NCBI GenBank assembly: GCA_022564135.1
Contig: JADFLZ010000045.1
Span: 1 to 10,489, forward strand
Reading direction: 5' to 3'
DNA length: 10,489 nt
Source of the DNA: Candidatus Zixiibacteriota bacterium
Lineage (GTDB): Bacteria; Zixibacteria; MSB-5A5; GN15; FEB-12
Part shown: positions 6,838 to 10,489 of the stretch, piece by piece
Numbering within the stretch: the stretch's first letter is position 1
Layout of the letters: the number at the start of each line of letters is the position of its first letter
Position numbers and translations under genes: made by a program
Notes under the pieces: generated by a model
Database searches by the model: none
Seen by the model: the letters and a program-made list of their open reading frames with translations, nothing else
Told to the model about the DNA's origin: nothing

Positions 6838-8034
6838 ATGCGTAGTTTCTACCCGCTGATATTTTCGATTATATTCATCCTATTTTTCGGTCTGCTTGAA
6901 ATACTACTCTTAAGAGTGCTCAACAAAGTCTGGTGGAAAAAGCGCCTGGTCAGGTACGCCGCTATAGGACTACCGGTTTTTGGTTCATTGATGGTTCTGC
7001 TCTGGGCTTTAGGAGAATACAATACTATCGGCTGGCTCTCTTTTACAGGAGCAATTCTGGCAGTAACCGCTTTCATGTTAGAATTTGCGCTGATGCTCTC
7101 GCTGCCGGTATCGGGGACACTTCATCTTTTTCGGCATATTACAGATTTTATAGCAAAAAGGAAAAGCGAGAGGTCAAACGAAGTCGTAGACCAGAAACGC
7201 CGGCTGTTTTTGAAAACCGCCGCTGTCGCCGTGCCTGCCATAACCGTAGTTGGTGCAGTATCGGGAATCAGTAATTCTTTTCACGAGGTAAATGTTTACC
7301 GCCGGAAGTTGTTTTACAAAGATTTACCAGAAGAATTAGAAGGTCTGAAAATCTTTCACCTCTCAGATCCGCACCTGCACCACTATGTCACCCTCTCGGA
7401 TTTAGAGGACGTTCTGAGTGCAGCGGAAAAATTCCGGCCTGATATTACGCTGGTTACAGGAGATATAGCCGACGATCTCAATCTACTTGCTGATGCGCTG
7501 AATATGATTGAGCAGCTGAAATCCCCTCTGGGGACATTTGCCTCTTTGGGTAACCATGAGTATTTCAGAGGAGTGAAGCGGGTCAGGCGTATTTTTGATA
7601 AATCCCAGACTCCGCTTTTAGTCGATGAAGGTATAATCGTGCCAGTCGGTAATCTTAAACTTTTGATAGCTGGTGCCGACGACCCGGTCAGGATGAGAGT
7701 AAGAAATGTCGACTTTTTCCGCACTTCTATAGATTATCTGCTGTCCCGGCAGCCCCTGGGAGATTTTTCTATCCTTATGAGCCACAGGCCTTATGCTCTC
7801 GACTACGCCTCTGAAAGGGAGTTTGATCTGGTCTTAGCAGGTCACACTCACGGCGGTCAGATAGGATTTATGGGTCGTTCTGTTTTCGAAAGCGTCTGGC
7901 CGGATCGGTACCTCTGGGGCGAATACTCTATGGGGAAAACCAAACTTTACACATCCTCGGGAATGGGACACTGGTTTCCATTCAGACTGGGCTGTCCCTG
8001 CGAGGCTCCCATTCTGGAATTACGTCGGGCTTAA
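6838..8034 (+). CDS. Membrane-anchored calcineurin-type metallophosphoesterase (YkuE/YaeI-like)
   Basis: A 398-residue protein with a membrane N-terminus and a two-metal phosphoesterase domain. Hydrophobic helices lie at about 5-27, 41-59 and 66-95. Next comes a basic stretch with a twin-arginine motif, KRRLFLK (120-126), and a further hydrophobic segment (AAVAVPAITVVGAVSG, about 128-143). The catalytic domain carries every metal-binding motif: DPH (177-179), GD (208-209), GNHE (238-241), SH (315-316) and GHTH (335-338). Related YkuE/YaeI proteins act outside the cytoplasm on phospholipid-type substrates such as UDP-2,3-diacylglucosamine in YaeI; the substrate here is not shown by sequence. 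The ATG at 6838 lacks a strong ribosome-binding site. The gene lies 133 bases after trkH on the same strand and may be read from the trk transcript, though no functional link is evident. Placement of the Tat-like motif behind three helices predicts a polytopic anchor with the enzyme domain exported. Confidence 0.93.
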   Translation: MRSFYPLIFSIIFILFFGLLEILLLRVLNKVWWKKRLVRYAAIGLPVFGSLMVLLWALGEYNTIGWLSFTGAILAVTAFMLEFALMLSLPVSGTLHLFRHITDFIAKRKSERSNEVVDQKRRLFLKTAAVAVPAITVVGAVSGISNSFHEVNVYRRKLFYKDLPEELEGLKIFHLSDPHLHHYVTLSDLEDVLSAAEKFRPDITLVTGDIADDLNLLADALNMIEQLKSPLGTFASLGNHEYFRGVKRVRRIFDKSQTPLLVDEGIIVPVGNLKLLIAGADDPVRMRVRNVDFFRTSIDYLLSRQPLGDFSILMSHRPYALDYASEREFDLVLAGHTHGGQIGFMGRSVFESVWPDRYLWGEYSMGKTKLYTSSGMGHWFPFRLGCPCEAPILELRRA

Positions 8035-8122
8035 AAACAATTTGTTTGAGTTTATTAGAATTATCTTCCAGATTTCCCTCTAAAGAAGAGCAAAGTTTTT
8101 TTCAAAAAAGTTACGATTTTTC

Positions 8123-8151
8123 TTGCACAAAAAATTAAAAAAACCTTACTT
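8123..8151 (+). promoter_or_regulatory. Candidate sigma-70-type promoter for the SWIB gene
   Basis: TTGCAC (8123-8128) and TTACTT (8146-8151) are separated by 17 bases of almost pure A/T, inside a 217-base gap that contains several A- and T-tracts likely to bend DNA. The -35 box matches well and the -10 box only moderately. The predicted transcript start near 8158 would leave a leader of roughly 90 bases before the ATG at 8252. This is inference from consensus matching. Confidence 0.35.
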
Positions 8152-8251
8152 TTCCCTATGAGAAGTGATTTGCTTTTCTTGCAGCAGTTAACGTAGAAAA
8201 GCTGAGCACGAAAAACCTAACAAAACCTATATTTTAACAAAGGAGTTAAAC

Positions 8252-8761
8252 ATGGCAGTAGCGCGTAAGAAGAAGGCAAGCGCCAAGAAGAAACCGGCTA
8301 AGAGAAAAGTAGCCAAGAGAAAACCGGCCGCTAAGAAAAAAGTAGCCAAGAAGAGAACTACTACTAAGAGAAAAGTAGCCAAGAGAAAACCGGCCGCTAA
8401 GAAAAAAGTAGCCAAGAGAAAACCGGCTGCTCGTAAAAAAGCGACAGCCAAAAGAAAACCAGCCGCGCGCAAGGCGGCCCCTCGCAAAAAAGCAAAATCA
8501 AAAACTAAACGTAAACCAAACGCTGCTTTTATGCGCCCGGTGACTCTTTCGGAAGCACTGGGTGAGGTTGTCGGGCACAAGGCTATACCTCGTACAGAGG
8601 TCACCAAAAGGCTTTGGCTCTATATCAAGAAGTATAAACTGCAGGATAATGTTAATCGCCGTATGATTAACGCCGACCCCAAACTCTTAAAAGTTTTTGG
8701 CGGTAAAAAGAAAGTTAATATGTTTGAAATGACCAAGCTGGTCTCTAAACATATGAAATAA
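8252..8761 (+). CDS. Histone H1-like tail fused to a SWIB domain, DNA-associated protein
   Basis: A 169-residue protein in two parts. Residues 5-89 are almost only Lys, Arg, Ala, Pro, Val and Thr in AKRKPAAKKK-type repeats, like the C-terminal tail of histone H1 and bacterial H1-like proteins. It should bind DNA or RNA non-specifically through charge. Residues 92-168 form a SWIB/MDM2-type domain: FMRPVTLSEALGEVVG, then IPRTEVTKRLWLYIKKY, a NADPKLLKVFG segment and a final MFEMTKLVSKHM helix. In eukaryotes SWIB belongs to the SWI/SNF complex; stand-alone or H1-linked forms occur in some bacteria, notably Chlamydiae. A role in nucleoid organisation is likely but inferred. Start and expression look strong: AAAGGAG (8239-8245) lies six bases before the ATG. 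The gene stands alone between a candidate promoter and a clear terminator. The tail contains an exact 54-base direct repeat, so its length may vary between strains. Confidence 0.92.
   Translation: MAVARKKKASAKKKPAKRKVAKRKPAAKKKVAKKRTTTKRKVAKRKPAAKKKVAKRKPAARKKATAKRKPAARKAAPRKKAKSKTKRKPNAAFMRPVTLSEALGEVVGHKAIPRTEVTKRLWLYIKKYKLQDNVNRRMINADPKLLKVFGGKKKVNMFEMTKLVSKHMK
8298..8417 (+). repeat. 54-base direct repeat inside the H1-like tail
   Basis: The segment at 8298-8351 recurs without a change at 8364-8417, 66 bases (22 codons) further on, so the reading frame is kept. It encodes KRKVAKRKPAAKKKVAK at residues 17-33 and 39-55. Shorter pieces (GCCAAGAGAAAACCGGC-type) recur further downstream with drift. 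Identity at synonymous positions indicates recent duplication or ongoing gene conversion, not selection on the protein alone. Confidence 0.9.
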
Positions 8762-8788
8762 TTCGTACTGCATTTTAGTACAATAGTC

Positions 8789-8819
8789 AGCAGGCCGGTT
8801 AATCCCGGCCTGCTTTTTT
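8789..8819 (+). terminator. Rho-independent terminator of the SWIB gene
   Basis: A perfect 10-base-pair GC-rich stem, AGCAGGCCGG (8789-8798) with CCGGCCTGCT (8805-8814), encloses a six-base loop and is followed at once by a T run (8814-8819). It starts 27 bases after the SWIB stop codon and separates this gene from the DUF1015-serA unit. Confidence 0.92.
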
Positions 8820-8896
8820 ATGGGTTGTTATTTCAAAACAGCCGGTGTATCCTTACATCTCTTATGAATGTTATCTGGCAAAAAGCAGACAGAAAA

Positions 8897-8900
8897 GAGG
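8897..8900 (+). promoter_or_regulatory. Weak ribosome-binding site deciding the DUF1015 start
   Basis: GAGG in AAAAGAGGC lies 12 bases before the ATG at 8913. The alternative in-frame ATG at 8868 has no Shine-Dalgarno-like sequence upstream. Together with family alignment at the N-terminus, this favours 8913. Confidence 0.45.
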
Positions 8901-8912
8901 CAGTTTACTAAA

Positions 8913-10154
8913 ATGTCAACAGTCCTGCCATTCAAAGGCCTGAGACCAAAATCGGACCTTGCCTCTCAGATTGCAGCCCCTCCCTACGATGTCTTAAGCA
9001 GCGCTGAAGCCCGAGCTTTGGTGAAAGAAAACCGGCTGTCATTTTTGAGAGTGAATAAACCGGAAGTAGATTTCCCCCCCGAACAGTCCGCCTATTCTAA
9101 AGAAGTTTACAACTCCGGCAAGAAAGTTCTCGAAAGTATGATTTCGGCAGGACAGTTAGTCAAAGATAAGCAGCCGGGTTTTTACCTGTATCAGCTTAGC
9201 TGGCAGGAGAAATCGCAGACCGGACTGGTCTGTCTGTGCTCGGTCGACGAATACGAAAACGGTTTCATCAAAAAGCACGAACTGACCCGTCCGCAAAAAG
9301 TAAACGACCGGGCCGATCACATGCTTGCTCTTAAGGCCCAGGTGGGGCCGGTAATGATGACCCTTAAACCGAATCAGGAGATCAACCGGCTTTTTGAAAA
9401 ACTGACAGAGAGCGCGGCCGAAATAGATTTTGAAGCAGACGATTCTGTCAGGCACAGGATTTGGGTCGTAAGTGACGATGCCAGTATCGGTAGCTTAAAA
9501 GCAGCTTTTGAGCAGGTAGATTTTCTGTACATTGCCGACGGACACCATCGTTCCGAGTCAGCCGCCGAGGTGCGTCGTCGCTTAAAAGAGCAAAACCCGG
9601 CTCACCATGGCAGCGAACCATACAACTTTTTTCTTTCGGTCATCTTTCCTTCAGAGCAGATGCGAATACTTTCGTACAACCGGGTGGTGACTAATTTGGG
9701 GGAACTTTCTCTTGAGAAATTGCTCGAAAACGCTCTGGAGAATTTTATAATTGAGAAGTCTGACAAACCTATTGAACCGGCTATTAATACAGAAATTGGC
9801 ATTTATTCGCACAGCATGTGGTATAAGCTGACTGCGCGTGACCAGGTTTATGATGCCAGCAGCGTCACCGCTTCAATTGGCTCGGCTATTTTAGAAAACT
9901 GTTTCCTTAAAACCTATCTGAAAATTGATGATGTTCGAAAAGACCCCCGCATCGATTTTGTGGGGGGGATTAGAGGACTGGGAGAGCTGGAGCGGCTGGT
10001 AGATTCCGGCAAATATGAAATTGCCTTTTCGGTTTCGGCAGTGACAGTCGGGCAGTTACTGGAAGTGGCCGATGCCAACCAGATAATGCCGCCCAAATCA
10101 ACCTGGTTTGAACCGAAACTTAGAAGCGGACTTTTGTCCCATACTTTTGACTAA
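8913..10154 (+). CDS. DUF1015 family protein, associated with serine biosynthesis
   Basis: 413 residues from the ATG at 8913; an earlier ATG at 8868 would add 15 residues unlike the family. Members begin close to a (V/I)xPFxGxRP segment, here VLPFKGLRP at residues 4-12, followed by IAAPPYDVLS, as expected for DUF1015. Two further family hallmarks are visible: a KKHELTRPQK...DRADH segment (His122, Glu123, Asp132, Arg133, His136) and IADGHHRSESA around residues 207-217 (Asp209, His211, His212, Arg213). The repeated His/Asp/Arg motifs look like an active site, but the reaction is not established to my knowledge. No signal peptide or membrane helix is seen, so it is cytoplasmic. serA starts 19 bases downstream and the two are probably cotranscribed. 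A link of this family to D-3-phosphoglycerate dehydrogenase genes is often seen, suggesting a role in serine or phosphoglycerate metabolism. Family is sure, function inferred. Confidence 0.9.
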   Translation: MSTVLPFKGLRPKSDLASQIAAPPYDVLSSAEARALVKENRLSFLRVNKPEVDFPPEQSAYSKEVYNSGKKVLESMISAGQLVKDKQPGFYLYQLSWQEKSQTGLVCLCSVDEYENGFIKKHELTRPQKVNDRADHMLALKAQVGPVMMTLKPNQEINRLFEKLTESAAEIDFEADDSVRHRIWVVSDDASIGSLKAAFEQVDFLYIADGHHRSESAAEVRRRLKEQNPAHHGSEPYNFFLSVIFPSEQMRILSYNRVVTNLGELSLEKLLENALENFIIEKSDKPIEPAINTEIGIYSHSMWYKLTARDQVYDASSVTASIGSAILENCFLKTYLKIDDVRKDPRIDFVGGIRGLGELERLVDSGKYEIAFSVSAVTVGQLLEVADANQIMPPKSTWFEPKLRSGLLSHTFD

Positions 10155-10173
10155 ATTAGGAGCTTTACAAAAA

Positions 10174-10489
10174 ATGCTGATTTTAATATCCGATGCTTTT
10201 GATAAAACGCTGCCGGAAAAACTGAAAAAATACGGCGAAGTGACCGATGACAAAAATCGCCTGCCCGAAGCAGAAATCGTTTTAGTCCGCAGCAAGACCC
10301 GGGCGACCAGAGAATATATCGACCAGGCCAAATGCCTCAAAATGATAATCCGCGGCGGGGTCGGGCTTGATAATATCGACATAGAATATGCTGAGCAAAA
10401 AGGGATAGCAGTGCACAATACTGCCGGCGCCTCCACCACCGCGGTTGCAGAGCTGACTTTTGCGCTGATGATAGCCATGCCCAACCAGT
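10174..10489 (+). CDS. serA: D-3-phosphoglycerate dehydrogenase, 5' part (cut by window end)
   Basis: The first 105 codons of an enzyme that oxidises 3-phosphoglycerate to 3-phosphohydroxypyruvate with NAD+, the first step of serine synthesis in the cytoplasm. The N-terminal substrate-binding domain is typical: MLILISDAFDK at the start, VRSKTRATREYID, then RGGVGLDNIDI and NTAGASTTAVAELTFALMIA, which match the SerA signature around the hinge into the NAD-binding domain. The ATG at 10174 has an AGGAG site (10158-10162) 11 bases upstream. The rest, including the Rossmann loop, catalytic His and any ACT domain, lies outside the window, so the SerA subtype cannot be told. Other D-2-hydroxyacid dehydrogenases share the fold, but the GVGLDNID and NTAGAS pattern favours SerA. 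Confidence 0.9.
   Translation, partial: MLILISDAFDKTLPEKLKKYGEVTDDKNRLPEAEIVLVRSKTRATREYIDQAKCLKMIIRGGVGLDNIDIEYAEQKGIAVHNTAGASTTAVAELTFALMIAMPNQ

Noticed and set aside
8079..8112. Possible terminator after the phosphoesterase gene (CTCT...AGAG stem and a T run at about 8096-8102)
   Set aside because: The stem is four A/T-rich pairs and too weak; the T run may simply be part of the bent-DNA tracts.
8227..8607. Minus-strand open frame of 126 codons, rich in Leu, Ala and Phe
   Set aside because: It is the antisense reading of lysine/alanine-rich codons of the SWIB gene tail; the bias alone keeps it open. No ribosome-binding site or homology.

Overview
The window looks like a bacterial chromosome segment of moderate G+C. 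Its housekeeping genes use AGGAG-type ribosome-binding sites. The gene mix is an M32 carboxypeptidase, a Trk potassium system, a YkuE-like phosphoesterase, a lysine-rich SWIB protein and a DUF1015-serA pair. It would suit a lineage of the FCB/candidate-phylum type (for example Zixibacteria or relatives), but that placement is inference from gene content only and is weak. No phage, transposase, CRISPR array, rRNA or tRNA is visible.

Left part (1-3535). A short AT-rich stretch on the minus strand holds a remnant of an ABC-F ATPase. It is followed on the plus strand by an intact M32 metallocarboxypeptidase (460-1977). Convergent with it, only 11 bases away, is a minus-strand gene for an exported protein of unknown function (1989-3206). 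Its last 30 codons are written by a GC-rich cluster of short palindromes that looks like a dispersed repeat. Behind it on the same strand lies a 71-residue single-helix membrane protein (3320-3535).

Middle part (3730-8034, all plus strand). trkA and trkH are 5 bases apart and encode the regulatory NAD-binding subunit and the channel/transporter subunit of a potassium uptake system. A membrane-anchored calcineurin-type phosphoesterase of the YkuE/YaeI kind follows after 133 bases. It carries a twin-arginine motif placed after its first membrane helices.

Right part (8035-10489, all plus strand). A monocistronic gene encodes a histone-H1-like lysine/alanine-rich tail fused to a SWIB domain. It has an AT-rich candidate promoter and a strong rho-independent terminator. 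Next come a DUF1015 protein and, 19 bases later, the 5' third or less of serA (D-3-phosphoglycerate dehydrogenase), cut by the window edge. The last two probably form an operon tied to serine biosynthesis.

I did not find a convincing wholly new system. The points most worth following are the palindrome cluster that recodes a protein C-terminus, the internally duplicated H1-like/SWIB protein, the internal Tat motif, and the DUF1015-serA linkage.
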